From Flavobacteriales bacterium UBA7325 (GTDB lineage: Bacteria; Bacteroidota; Bacteroidia; Flavobacteriales_D; Crocinitomicaceae), in the NCBI GenBank assembly GCA_002471375.1, contig DKPV01000002.1, positions 1 through 8,121 of the forward strand: a stretch of DNA of 8,121 nt, written 5' to 3'. Shown here piece after piece: positions 1 to 6,804 of this stretch; the first letter of the stretch is position 1; the number at the start of each line of letters is the position of its first letter. The translations under genes and the position numbers were made by a program. Below the pieces are notes generated by a model that saw only the letters and a list, made by a program, of their open reading frames with translations, was not told the DNA's origin and ran no database searches.

Positions 1-262
1 AACCTTTCCCATTCAATCCACCTGAAAAATCAAGAGAAGTTCCTACGAGGTAGAGAAAGCTCTTTTTGTCTACAACGATTTTCATCCCGTTATCTTCGAA
101 CGATTTATCGTCCTCTTTCTCGGTATTGTCAAAATCTAGTTGATACATTAAACCTGAGCATCCTCCTCCTTCAACACCGACACGAATGAAAAATCCATCC
201 TTATCATCTTCGCTCATGAGTCGAATCGCTTGGTTTTTAGCCGAATCTGTGACTGTTATCAT
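1..262 (-). CDS. IscA/SufA-family iron-sulfur cluster assembly protein (N-terminal part, cut by window edge)
   Basis: This is the first 87 codons of a HesB/IscA/SufA-type (A-type carrier) protein, which accepts or stores Fe-S clusters and passes them to apo-enzymes in the cytoplasm. The reading frame opens with ATG at 262 and runs unbroken off the left edge. The start MITVTDSAK is typical of the family. The first conserved cluster-binding cysteine is visible as C35 in the motif GGGCSG (residues 32-37). A SFLYLVGTSLDFSGGLNGKG stretch (68-87) matches the conserved segment just before the FxFxNPNA block, and the C-terminal CGCG cysteine pair should follow outside the window. A-type proteins are about 105-120 residues, so roughly a quarter is missing. 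A promoter matching the Bacteroidota consensus sits 70-100 nt upstream. Whether it should be called sufA, iscA or erpA cannot be decided without the neighbouring suf genes. Confidence 0.93.
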   Translation of the reverse strand, partial: MITVTDSAKNQAIRLMSEDDKDGFFIRVGVEGGGCSGLMYQLDFDNTEKEDDKSFEDNGMKIVVDKKSFLYLVGTSLDFSGGLNGKG

Positions 263-329
263 ATCTACGTATTTAATAATTGACCCTTGTATTTATTTAG
301 ATTAATTCTGAATAAAGAAAAAGTCACGA

Positions 330-361
330 CAAAAATACCCTTTTTATGGGATTGATGCAAA
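330..361 (-). promoter_or_regulatory. Bacteroidota-type promoter for the IscA-family gene
   Basis: On the minus strand, TTTG (361-358) is followed after 20 nt by TATTTTTG (337-330) and then T. This fits the Bacteroidota housekeeping sigma consensus TTTG-N19-20-TAnnTTTG-Y. The inferred transcription start lies near 322, giving a leader of about 60 nt to the ATG at 262. The match and spacing are seen directly; activity is inferred. Confidence 0.6.
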
Positions 362-426
362 GTATTTAGAATACATCTTAACTTGATAAATCACATTTTT
401 AAGTAGCTCTTGATTATTGCAGAACA

Positions 427-460
427 TTGGATAAAAGTGGAAGTAGAATTATTACATTTG
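427..460 (+). promoter_or_regulatory. Candidate promoter for ribF
   Basis: TACATTTG at 453-460, followed by T, fits the -7 consensus TAnnTTTG-Y. A TTG at 427-429 lies 23 nt upstream, the long end of the accepted 17-23 nt spacing. Transcription would start near 467, about 20 nt before the ribF ATG. The -33 match is weaker than for the divergent IscA-family promoter, so this call is tentative. Confidence 0.45.
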
Positions 461-487
461 TTTTAGTAGCCAATTAAAGGGTATTTG

Positions 488-1429
488 ATGAATATTTTTC
501 AAGGATTCGAGCATCTCGAAGGGATTGTAAATCCAGTTTTAACAATAGGTGTATTTGATGGTGTGCATGTTGGGCATCAGAAAATCATAGAGCAGCTAAA
601 CCGCGAGGCTGAGTTGATTGGTGGAGAATCGGTTCTTTTCACGTTTTATCCTCACCCCAGAATGGTACTCTACCCAGAGAGTCATGAATTACGGCTGATC
701 CAGACACAGGCGGAGAAAATCGACAAACTACGTAGAATTGGACTTAAGAACATTATTGTTCACCCGTTCACTTTGGAGTTTTCTAGACTAACTGCGGTTG
801 AGTTTGTGCGAGATTATCTCGTTAATCGCTTGAATGTTAAAAAGCTTGTTATTGGTTATGATCATCAATTCGGAAAGAATAGAGAAGGATCAATTACTTT
901 TTTGAAGGAGGTTGCTAAAACCTATAATTTTGAAGTAATTGAAATTGATGCGCAGGAAGTTGATGAGGTAAACATTAGTTCGACAAAAATTAGAAATGCC
1001 ATTATGGAAGGGGATATGGAATTGGCGAATACATATCTTGGAGAACCATTTGAATTGAACGGAAAAGTTGTCGAAGGTGAAGCTTTAGGAAAATCTCTTG
1101 GGTTTCCAACGGCGAATCTAGATATCGAAAGTGAAATTAAATTGATACCTAAGTTGGGTGTTTACGCTGTAAATGTAGTGCTGTCGAATGGATCTATCCA
1201 GGAAGGTATGATGAACATTGGATTGCGTCCAACAATCGCAAATCACCACGACCTCTCAATCGAGGTGAATTTGTTTGATTTCAGCGGGGACTTATACAAT
1301 GAGTACGTAACGGTACAGTTTTTGTCTCGCTTTAGAGATGAATTGAAGTTTGATTCTATTTTAGAATTAAAAGAACAACTCGCAAAAGATGAAGAGAATA
1401 TTCGTTCTTATTTTGCTTCTTTGGTCTAA
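488..1429 (+). CDS. ribF: Bifunctional riboflavin kinase / FAD synthetase
   Basis: RibF phosphorylates riboflavin to FMN and then adenylylates FMN to FAD, in the cytoplasm. The 313-residue length is normal for the family. The N-terminal nucleotidyltransferase domain (about 1-185) shows GVFDGVHVGH (21-30) with the H27xGH30 nucleotide-binding motif, FTFYPHPR (51-58), GYDHQFGKNREG (123-134) and ISSTKIR (163-169). The C-terminal flavokinase domain (about 187-310) shows GKSLGFPTANL (201-211) with the PTAN metal/ATP motif, GMMNIGLRPT (240-249), and a strand with IEVNLFDF (258-265). The ATG at 488 is chosen over the adjacent in-frame TTG at 485. An AAAGG lies 7 nt upstream at 476-480, although such sites matter little in this phylum. 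The last 41 nt are shared with the next gene, read in another frame, which suggests co-transcription. The product call is secure from the motifs. Confidence 0.97.
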   Translation: MNIFQGFEHLEGIVNPVLTIGVFDGVHVGHQKIIEQLNREAELIGGESVLFTFYPHPRMVLYPESHELRLIQTQAEKIDKLRRIGLKNIIVHPFTLEFSRLTAVEFVRDYLVNRLNVKKLVIGYDHQFGKNREGSITFLKEVAKTYNFEVIEIDAQEVDEVNISSTKIRNAIMEGDMELANTYLGEPFELNGKVVEGEALGKSLGFPTANLDIESEIKLIPKLGVYAVNVVLSNGSIQEGMMNIGLRPTIANHHDLSIEVNLFDFSGDLYNEYVTVQFLSRFRDELKFDSILELKEQLAKDEENIRSYFASLV

Positions 1430-1958
1430 CGTAAATTTTGCGCAAGACATAAGAATGTATACATGGGGGGAGGCCTTGAGTGCTAACCCTGACAGCGTAT
1501 ATGGAATAACTTTTGAGAAGATGAAACTAAAATCTCTTCCAGATGAATTGAAGAATTTTACGCAAATAAAACGCTTAAACCTGGGTAAGAACAAGCTCGT
1601 CAAAATCCCGAATTATATCGGTGACATGAGTAATCTGACTTATTTAAATGCAGAGAGAAATCAACTTACGAGCTTTCCCATTGTCGTCTGTAGATTAACC
1701 GCACTTGAGCAGCTGATCGTTAATCGGAATAATATTTCAGAAGTCCCTGCGTGCATAGAATACGCCACAGGGTTGGAGTACATTGATGTTTATGATAATC
1801 CAATCACAAAACTACCTGAGTCCTTGATGAATATGGGAAATCTTAAAAAGATTGATTTTACGGGTATTCGGTTCAGTCCTAAATTCCAGGATTCGTGGAA
1901 AGAACGCTTGCCATCTGTTGAGCTTATCTTCGACGCGCCATGTGATTGCATGAACTAG
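1389..1958 (+). CDS. Small exported leucine-rich-repeat protein
   Basis: This is a 189-residue protein with a signal peptide: K2 R3, hydrophobic core IFVLILLLW (4-12), likely cleavage after A18 in NFA-QD. The mature part carries leucine-rich repeats with an exact 23-residue period. The LxLxxN positions start at 63, 86, 109, 132 and 155 (LNLGKN, LNAERN, LIVNRN, IDVYDN, IDFTGI), and linking segments such as SLPDEL and KLPESL are of the bacterial LxxLPxxL type. LRR folds are protein-binding solenoids; no enzyme motif is present. The tail (about 165-189) ends in CDC near the C terminus. No lipobox is evident, so periplasmic or secreted is the likely location. The start lies 41 nt inside ribF in the +1 frame. 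Moving to a later start would delete the signal peptide, so the overlap is likely real. No separate promoter is visible, which fits expression with ribF. The biological partner is unknown. Confidence 0.85.
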   Translation: MKRIFVLILLLWSNVNFAQDIRMYTWGEALSANPDSVYGITFEKMKLKSLPDELKNFTQIKRLNLGKNKLVKIPNYIGDMSNLTYLNAERNQLTSFPIVVCRLTALEQLIVNRNNISEVPACIEYATGLEYIDVYDNPITKLPESLMNMGNLKKIDFTGIRFSPKFQDSWKERLPSVELIFDAPCDCMN

Positions 1959-2003
1959 GTAATCGAGATTTGTGTTCAATAAATATGCGAACGAGAATTC
2001 TCT

Positions 2004-2035
2004 TTTGACACTGCTAGTATTAATTCATATATTTG
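2004..2035 (+). promoter_or_regulatory. Bacteroidota-type promoter for the PorP/SprF gene
   Basis: TTTG at 2004-2007 and TATATTTG at 2028-2035, followed by T, are separated by exactly 20 nt. This matches TTTG-N19-20-TAnnTTTG-Y. The expected start of transcription is near 2042, leaving a leader of about 60 nt before the ATG at 2102. A 10-bp perfect palindrome, gagaattctc (1993-2002), abuts the upstream side of the -33 box and could be an operator, but it contains an EcoRI-like core and may be chance. Confidence 0.65.
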
Positions 2036-2101
2036 TCTGCCGCGATTCTATCACATCTGGTGAGTAGCGGGATGCGTTCGAGGATTAGCAAATTATACCC
2101 A

Positions 2102-3124
2102 ATGAGAAAAAGTATTCTTTTTAGCCTACTCTTAATTTTCACTTCTACTGCGAAATCTCAGCAAGTACCTCAGTATAGCCAGTATTTGCAAAATCAGTAT
2201 ATGGTTAACCCTGGGGCGACAGGAGCCTATGATTTCATGGCTATCTCTTTAGGAGGACGAATGCAGTGGGTTGGAATAGAAGGTGCCCCAAAAACATCTT
2301 ATGTATATTTCGCGGCTCCTTCGAATAAATGGCGTGGATCTTCAATGAAACGGACATTTGGTAAAGTGAGACGGAATAATATTAAAGTCAAACATCCAAC
2401 AATGCGTATTAATAAATTGACGCATGCTTTTGGAGGACAGTTACTCGGTGATCAATTTGGACCCTTTAGAGAATTTAAGTTTATGGGTTCATATGCTATC
2501 CATATCCCACTATCGAGAGAATATGCATTGTCCTTTGGAACAAGTGTAGGTCTTTCAAACCGCTCTTTCATATCGACGAATGCCCAGGTACTAAGTGTAC
2601 TTACTGATACAGGGATTTTTGATGCTACATATGATCAGCAGGCAGGGAGTCAAGGTTCTCAAAACACATTGCAGGTTGATGCTGGAGTATACTTCCATGG
2701 TAAACTCGGATTCTTTGGCGTGGCAGCGAACCAACTAACAAAGGATCTTGTTAAATTTGGTAATCGCACTTTTGATTTCGACCCACAGATGCATTTTCAC
2801 GTTACAGGAGGGTATCATTTTGATTTACAACGGCAACGAATGAAAATCAGTCCTTCATTTTTAGTAAAGTATGTTAAACCAGCTCCAGTTTCTTGGGAGT
2901 TGAGCTGTCAGCTTCAATTCAATGAAAGGTATTGGCTAGCAACTTCGTATCGTCATAAAGATGCAGTAGTTATTGGAGCAGGACTTTACGCAAGTAATTC
3001 CTTCAAAATTGGATATTCATTTGACTTCAGTACTACCTCATTATTCAGATATAGCGCCGGTGGTCATGAATTGAACTTAACCTTTATGTTAGGTCGTGAT
3101 GTTGGCTTCAGTCCTAAATTCTAA
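2102..3124 (+). CDS. PorP/SprF family outer-membrane protein (type IX secretion associated)
   Basis: This is a 340-residue outer-membrane beta-barrel of the PorP/SprF family, whose members assist type IX secretion or surface attachment of gliding adhesins. A Sec signal peptide (MRKSILFSLLLIFTSTAKS, cleavage near residue 19) precedes the diagnostic QVPQYSQYLQNQYMVNPGATG block (21-41) and RMQWVGIEGAPKT (53-65). Amphipathic strands continue to an aromatic C terminus ending GFSPKF. Length is normal (about 300-350). The ATG at 2102 starts right at the signal peptide. An in-frame TTG at 2033 would add 23 residues ahead of it and lies inside the promoter, so it is rejected. Residues 76-105 contain 11 Lys/Arg and no Asp/Glu, an unusually basic loop. 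The gene stands alone with its own promoter. No large repeat adhesin, the usual partner of SprF-type proteins, lies beside it here. Whether it is PorP, SprF or a paralogue cannot be decided. Confidence 0.93.
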   Translation: MRKSILFSLLLIFTSTAKSQQVPQYSQYLQNQYMVNPGATGAYDFMAISLGGRMQWVGIEGAPKTSYVYFAAPSNKWRGSSMKRTFGKVRRNNIKVKHPTMRINKLTHAFGGQLLGDQFGPFREFKFMGSYAIHIPLSREYALSFGTSVGLSNRSFISTNAQVLSVLTDTGIFDATYDQQAGSQGSQNTLQVDAGVYFHGKLGFFGVAANQLTKDLVKFGNRTFDFDPQMHFHVTGGYHFDLQRQRMKISPSFLVKYVKPAPVSWELSCQLQFNERYWLATSYRHKDAVVIGAGLYASNSFKIGYSFDFSTTSLFRYSAGGHELNLTFMLGRDVGFSPKF

Positions 3125-3140
3125 GACTTAACTGGTTGGA

Positions 3141-3578
3141 TTAGTTTGCAGGATTCCAATTGTTCTTCTGAACTGCCAATCGATCAGCAACTTTCAATCC
3201 TTCAATCCAAGCCAAGGCTTGATCTCGATTTGTGAAGAACCTTGTTCTAACAGTGGGTTTGTGGAAATTGATGTAGAGGTTCGCAATTATCTTCTGTGCG
3301 CTTGTTGTGATAATAAATGCATCCGCTATTTTGTATTTTGCACCTTCGATACTTATCGAGGCTATTCTAGCTTCATGGTCGGGCATGGTAAACTCTCCAA
3401 TATTCGCAAGGTTGTAATATTTTACACCGCCACCTAACGTGTATGCCGCATCCATCGTTTGTTGATAATCCTTTAGCTCCAGCGCCTGTCCTGCCTCGAT
3501 ATCTATCAATAGAGTTTCGTGGTCAATTTCGGTAATTGTGGCAATATTAGTCTTGATTGTTTTATTCAACACATTCAT
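3141..3578 (-). CDS. Small SpoIIAA/STAS-like protein of unknown function
   Basis: A 145-residue cytoplasmic protein with no signal peptide or membrane segment. The pattern is alternating strands and helices: strands near 11-28 (NIATITEIDHETLLIDIEAG) and 72-90, a helix near 92-103, then KPTVRTRFFTNRDQALAWIEGL (107-128). The last part resembles the closing segment, with phenylalanine, acceptor loop and final helix, of small SpoIIAA/STAS-like proteins common as hypotheticals in Bacteroidota (the DUF7793 type). I recognise the shape but no specific function; such domains often act as regulators or lipid/nucleotide binders. It converges on the PorP/SprF gene with a 16-nt gap and has no obvious operon partner. 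The downstream permease is on the same strand but ends 158 nt upstream of this gene. The ATG at 3578 is the only good start. Coding status is well supported; function is not. Confidence 0.8.
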   Translation of the reverse strand: MNVLNKTIKTNIATITEIDHETLLIDIEAGQALELKDYQQTMDAAYTLGGGVKYYNLANIGEFTMPDHEARIASISIEGAKYKIADAFIITTSAQKIIANLYINFHKPTVRTRFFTNRDQALAWIEGLKVADRLAVQKNNWNPAN

Positions 3579-3588
3579 TATTAAACTA

Positions 3589-3596
3589 CAAAGCTA
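3589..3596 (-). promoter_or_regulatory. Possible -7 box for the STAS-like gene
   Basis: TAGCTTTG on the minus strand (3596-3589), followed by T, fits TAnnTTTG-Y. No TTG is found at the expected -33 distance. Transcription would start only about 4 nt before the ATG at 3578, giving a nearly leaderless mRNA. Because the second element is missing, this may be coincidence. Confidence 0.3.
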
Positions 3597-3736
3597 AGTT
3601 TAAGGTCTTAATCCGCACGCATTATTTCGATAGACAGTTCTTAATTCTCGACAAGCTGTCATTTTAGACTAGAAAACATGTAATTGCCTGATAAATAGAT
3701 GGTAATTTGATGTGTTTTTTGTGACAACCGATACAG

Positions 3737-5494
3737 CTAGTTAAATTTAATCGCCTTAACGGGGTCAATGCGCGTAATGACAACGCTCGGGATGATTAGA
3801 GCAAGGATGCAGATTACGAGTGTTGCTATATTGAGTAGCAGCCACTGCCACCAATTCAATTCTATTGGAACCTGTGTTAGGTAGTAAACCTCCGGATTTA
3901 AAGAAATGAATCCTGTGTATTTCTGAATAAAGCAAATAGCAAGTCCGATAATATTCCCCCAGAGCATGCCTCTACCAATTAAGAATCCAGCTTGAATTAG
4001 GAAGATTTTTCGAATGCTCCAATTCGTTGCCCCCATAGCTTTCATCATTCCGATGAAATTTGTTCGTATCAGAATTAGAACAAGTAATGCCGATCCCATA
4101 TTAATAATCCCAATCATAATCATTAAAGTCAGAATGATTATCACATTAATATCTAAGAACCCTAACCAAACGAATATATCTGGTTCGTTATCTATGATAC
4201 TTGTCGTTTTCATGAGTTCACCATATGGCGTCAATCTTAAATCTATATTGCCCTTAACCCGAGTCATAACTTCATCAAGAGATGACCAATCCTTCACGGT
4301 TATTTCAAATCCTCCTATATAATTTTTTGAACTGCCTTTTCCGTTTTCTATTTCACAAATAACACGTTTTGCGCCATCTGATAGTGCGAATTTTCTTCCG
4401 TCCTGAGAAAGATATTCCCGATCCAGTTCCTGTTCTTTATTTAGTTCGAAAATGCAGCGAGAACTTAAATCACCTTCAACGCTAAGTTTTAAGTAGGCCG
4501 TATCGGCCAATGTTGTTTCCGAAATATCCTCATTAACATTTGACCAGTAGTCACTAACAATCAAGCGAATAGTGGTGTCTTTTTTTGGACAAATTCCGAA
4601 TCCAATGTAGGTGTCAAATCCATTTCCCCAATCGTACCGAAGGTTACCATTCCCACCAGATGCATTTGCTTTGACAACGATCTGACCATCTATTGTCGTA
4701 TCAGCAATTTCAATGGAAGCATGTATTCCCCAATCATTTAATTCTTGAACGGTTTCTAGGTTCCCTAGAACTATTTGTTTATCGAATTCTTCGAGGCCAG
4801 TTTCATAAATCCCAACAATCTTAAATTTTCGCTTGACTGGTGAGTTCTTAACGAAGAATGCACTCACACGATCACCAATGCTATAGTTGAGATCCTTTGA
4901 GAGGCGTTTTGAGATTACAATATGGTTCTCGCAAGAATCAACAGAAAAGTTTGGAATAACACCAGATAAGAGGTGTTTTTTAAAGAACTTCCAATTGAAA
5001 GTTGAATCAATCCCTTTTATTACGGCTCCGTGCACTTGATATTGATATTCTGTTGTATCCTTGCCGTTTGGGAGTTTAAATGTGGTCTCCCGCTCGTCTG
5101 ACTGAAACAAAACCGGTTTGTATCCAACTACGCTGACTGAACTAATTCCCCGATCATTTTCTAACTCCTTAATGTAAGGTTGATCTCTACGGAGTGGGGC
5201 GGCTTCAAAGATTGAATTTTCTCCAGCGTCCATTACAAAGATATGAGATCCAAACCCGCTTACTTTTTGGCGCACTTCTTGCTGAAACCCAGTTACGACG
5301 GCAATGGTGATTAAATTCACTATTACCGCTAATGCAATACTAATGATGGAGATGCGGACAATAGGTTTAGAAACTTTCTTACCTTGCACCACACCCTTGA
5401 GCGTTTTCTTAGATATGAAATATTCAAATGCCAAATTACCGAGAGCTTTTCGGCTAAAATACACAAAGCTTTTCGGCCTTAAAAGTATTTTCAT
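3737..5494 (-). CDS. FtsX-like ABC transporter permease of the LolC/LolE type with a large periplasmic insertion
   Basis: This is the inner-membrane subunit of a lipoprotein-releasing-type ABC transporter, which pulls substrates such as lipoproteins out of the inner membrane with a LolD-like ATPase (not in this window). From the ATG at 5494 it has 585 residues. Features in order: a cytoplasmic FEYFISKK start (23-30), TM1 (about 46-68), VTGFQQEVRQKVSGFGSHI (67-85), a periplasmic MacB-PCD-like domain, TM2 (about 449-476), MKAMGATNWSIRKIF (484-498), TM3 (about 498-525), TM4 (about 550-572), and the closing RIDPVKAIKF (575-584). Family members are usually near 400-430 residues. The excess is mostly an insert at about 257-391, between ELNDWG and YIGGFEI, which contains ASGGNGNLRYDWGNG (278-292), a SprB/PKD-like repeat signature. 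The start is uncertain. ATG at 5533 adds 13 residues, and TTG at 5434 (565 residues) begins just before the conserved FEYFI. All choices overlap the divergent gene. Confidence 0.88.
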   Translation of the reverse strand: MKILLRPKSFVYFSRKALGNLAFEYFISKKTLKGVVQGKKVSKPIVRISIISIALAVIVNLITIAVVTGFQQEVRQKVSGFGSHIFVMDAGENSIFEAAPLRRDQPYIKELENDRGISSVSVVGYKPVLFQSDERETTFKLPNGKDTTEYQYQVHGAVIKGIDSTFNWKFFKKHLLSGVIPNFSVDSCENHIVISKRLSKDLNYSIGDRVSAFFVKNSPVKRKFKIVGIYETGLEEFDKQIVLGNLETVQELNDWGIHASIEIADTTIDGQIVVKANASGGNGNLRYDWGNGFDTYIGFGICPKKDTTIRLIVSDYWSNVNEDISETTLADTAYLKLSVEGDLSSRCIFELNKEQELDREYLSQDGRKFALSDGAKRVICEIENGKGSSKNYIGGFEITVKDWSSLDEVMTRVKGNIDLRLTPYGELMKTTSIIDNEPDIFVWLGFLDINVIIILTLMIMIGIINMGSALLVLILIRTNFIGMMKAMGATNWSIRKIFLIQAGFLIGRGMLWGNIIGLAICFIQKYTGFISLNPEVYYLTQVPIELNWWQWLLLNIATLVICILALIIPSVVITRIDPVKAIKFN

Positions 5495-6671
5495 TTTTTT
5501 GATTTTATCCTGTGGATATAGTGCCGAAGACATTTCAGGTAATGATGAGCCGAAGAGTTCGAAGAACCCAATTATCGCTGCACCTTTTCAAGTAGGCGCA
5601 GAAAGTACAACCCTTTACTTACCTAGTTTGGAAGGGAAGAAAGTTGGTGTAGTTGGGAATCAATCTTCACTTATCGGCGAAACACATTTAGTGGATTCAT
5701 TGGTGTCCTTAAATATTGATGTTCAGAAAGTGTTCTCTCCAGAGCACGGATTCCGCGGTAAAGCTGATGCAGGAGAATATGTTGCTAATGGCAAAGATTT
5801 GAAGACTGGATTACCCGTGATATCGCTCTATGGATCCAACAAAAAGCCGAAGCAAGAACAGTTAAATGGACTTGATATTGTTGTTTTTGACATTCAAGAT
5901 GTAGGGGTAAGATTTTATACATATATCTCTACATTGCATTATGTAATGGAGGCATGTGCGGAAGCTGGAATTCCAGTTATTGTTTTGGATCGACCTAATC
6001 CGAATGGTCACTATGTTGATGGGCCAGTGCTCGAGCCAGCATATAAATCATTTGTTGGGATGCATGAGGTCCCTATTGTTTATGGGATGACAATTGGAGA
6101 GTACGGTAAAATGATTAATGGAGAGAAATGGCTGATGAATAATTTGAAATGCGACCTCACGGTGATTGCATGTGTTAGTTATTGGCGTGAAATGCAGTAC
6201 TCGCTGCCCGTTGCACCTTCACCTAATCTTCGTTCTGATGTATCGATTCAATTATATCCTAGTCTATGCTTGCTAGAAGCAACAACGGTTAGTGTTGGTC
6301 GGGGAACAGACGGACCTTTTGAACTTTATGGGCATCCCGATTTTAAGAAAACTGACTTCACGTTCACTCCGAAGTCCGGCCTTGGATCAAAGCAGCCTAA
6401 ACTAGAGGGGCGTCTCTGTAACGGCTATAATTTGAACATTGCTTCAAACAAGAGAGTTCATAAGTTTGATTTAGAATTTTTACTGAATGCTAATAGATTA
6501 TTAAAGGGGAAAGAATTTATCGATCGTCCCAAAGCGTTTAATGGCCTAGCAGGAAACAACAAACTCTACAAGCAGTTGATTAGCGGAACATCTGAAGAGG
6601 AGATACGAGCATCGTGGCAAGAAGACTTAGATAAGTTTAATATTGTACGAGCAAAGTATTTGATCTATTAG
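5415..6671 (+). CDS. DUF1343 / NamZ-type exo-beta-N-acetylmuramidase, probable lipoprotein
   Basis: The DUF1343 family includes NamZ (GH171), which releases N-acetylmuramic acid from the non-reducing end of peptidoglycan fragments during cell-wall recycling. From the ATG at 5415 the protein has 418 residues, normal for the family. Conserved blocks: YLPSLEGKKVGVVGNQSSL (68-86), FSPEHGFRG (107-115, E110 a candidate catalytic acid), RFYTYISTL (166-174), DRPNPNGHYVDGP (192-204), MHEVPIVYGMTIGEY (216-230), PSPNL (268-272), GRGTDGPF (295-302) and GHP (306-308). A hydrophobic SIFIFLILSC segment ends in C33, a plausible lipobox cysteine, so the enzyme is probably a membrane-anchored periplasmic lipoprotein. 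The start is odd. No ATG, GTG or suitable TTG lies directly before this segment, so the ATG at 5415 gives a long basic n-region of about 23 residues that overlaps the divergent permease gene. A TTG at 5499 would be too short to make a signal peptide. Family assignment is secure; the start is not. Confidence 0.92.
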   Translation: MKYSNAKLPRAFRLKYTKLFGLKSIFIFLILSCGYSAEDISGNDEPKSSKNPIIAAPFQVGAESTTLYLPSLEGKKVGVVGNQSSLIGETHLVDSLVSLNIDVQKVFSPEHGFRGKADAGEYVANGKDLKTGLPVISLYGSNKKPKQEQLNGLDIVVFDIQDVGVRFYTYISTLHYVMEACAEAGIPVIVLDRPNPNGHYVDGPVLEPAYKSFVGMHEVPIVYGMTIGEYGKMINGEKWLMNNLKCDLTVIACVSYWREMQYSLPVAPSPNLRSDVSIQLYPSLCLLEATTVSVGRGTDGPFELYGHPDFKKTDFTFTPKSGLGSKQPKLEGRLCNGYNLNIASNKRVHKFDLEFLLNANRLLKGKEFIDRPKAFNGLAGNNKLYKQLISGTSEEEIRASWQEDLDKFNIVRAKYLIY

Positions 6672-6804
6672 AATCGCTCATATGGAGGAAGATGGGTTCC
6701 TCAGAGATATGTACGTCTCCTAGAAGTGTGTCACCCACGCCTCTCATTTCAATATTTTTATTTGGAATAATTAGTTGTTTCCCGTCATCATGATACTTGA
6801 GGAA
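6637..6804 (-). pseudogene. Possible 3' remnant of a decayed gene
   Basis: A 55-codon minus-strand frame between two stops (TAG at 6807-6805, TAA at 6639-6637) reads protein-like, with KYHDDGKQLIIPNKN early, then RGVGDTLLGD (21-30) and ISEEPIFLHM (33-42). It has no usable start at its 5' end, only internal ATGs. The ending pattern, a turn with Gly-Asp followed by a strand of the SEEP-I-F-L kind, is reminiscent of C-terminal beta-sandwich tails of secreted glycoside hydrolases. That resemblance is weak and by eye only. The upstream sequence in a neighbouring frame (VNNSAGFFSSLLVP) is also open for a short way, as expected of a frameshifted remnant. The last 35 nt run antisense to the end of the NamZ-type gene. 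It could also be a chance open frame. Confidence 0.25.

Noticed and set aside
485..487. TTG as the ribF start
   Set aside because: An ATG follows immediately at 488 and fits the family N terminus better.
1367..1603. Minus-strand 78-codon frame opposite ribF and the LRR gene
   Set aside because: It is antisense to two well-supported genes, has no family-like motifs and has a low-quality composition; it is a shadow frame.
2033..2101. In-frame TTG extension of the PorP/SprF gene adding 23 residues
   Set aside because: It would place 23 residues before a complete signal peptide, and the TTG lies within the -7 promoter box. The ATG at 2102 is the real start.
1872..3121. 15-bp exact repeat ttcagtcctaaattc at 1872-1886 and 3107-3121
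   Set aside because: Both copies encode FSPKF within unrelated proteins. There are only two copies, with no flanking similarity, so chance is the simplest explanation.
3219..3437. Plus-strand 72-codon cysteine-rich frame inside the STAS-like gene
   Set aside because: It is antisense to a frame with better protein character. The cysteines come from reverse-complemented Ala/Thr codons.
3579..3736. Possible terminator or small RNA in the spacer between the STAS-like gene and the permease
   Set aside because: Only short imperfect stems (such as GACA-GCT-TGTC on the minus strand) without a T-tract are present, and all frames are stop-rich.
4014..4322. Plus-strand 102-codon hydrophobic frame inside the permease gene
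   Set aside because: It is antisense to the membrane segments of the permease. AT-rich transmembrane codons read as Ile/Met-rich sequence on the other strand.
5304..5414. Further N-terminal extension of the NamZ-type gene
   Set aside because: It adds residues fully antisense to the first membrane helix region of the permease, and family length is already reached from the ATG at 5415.
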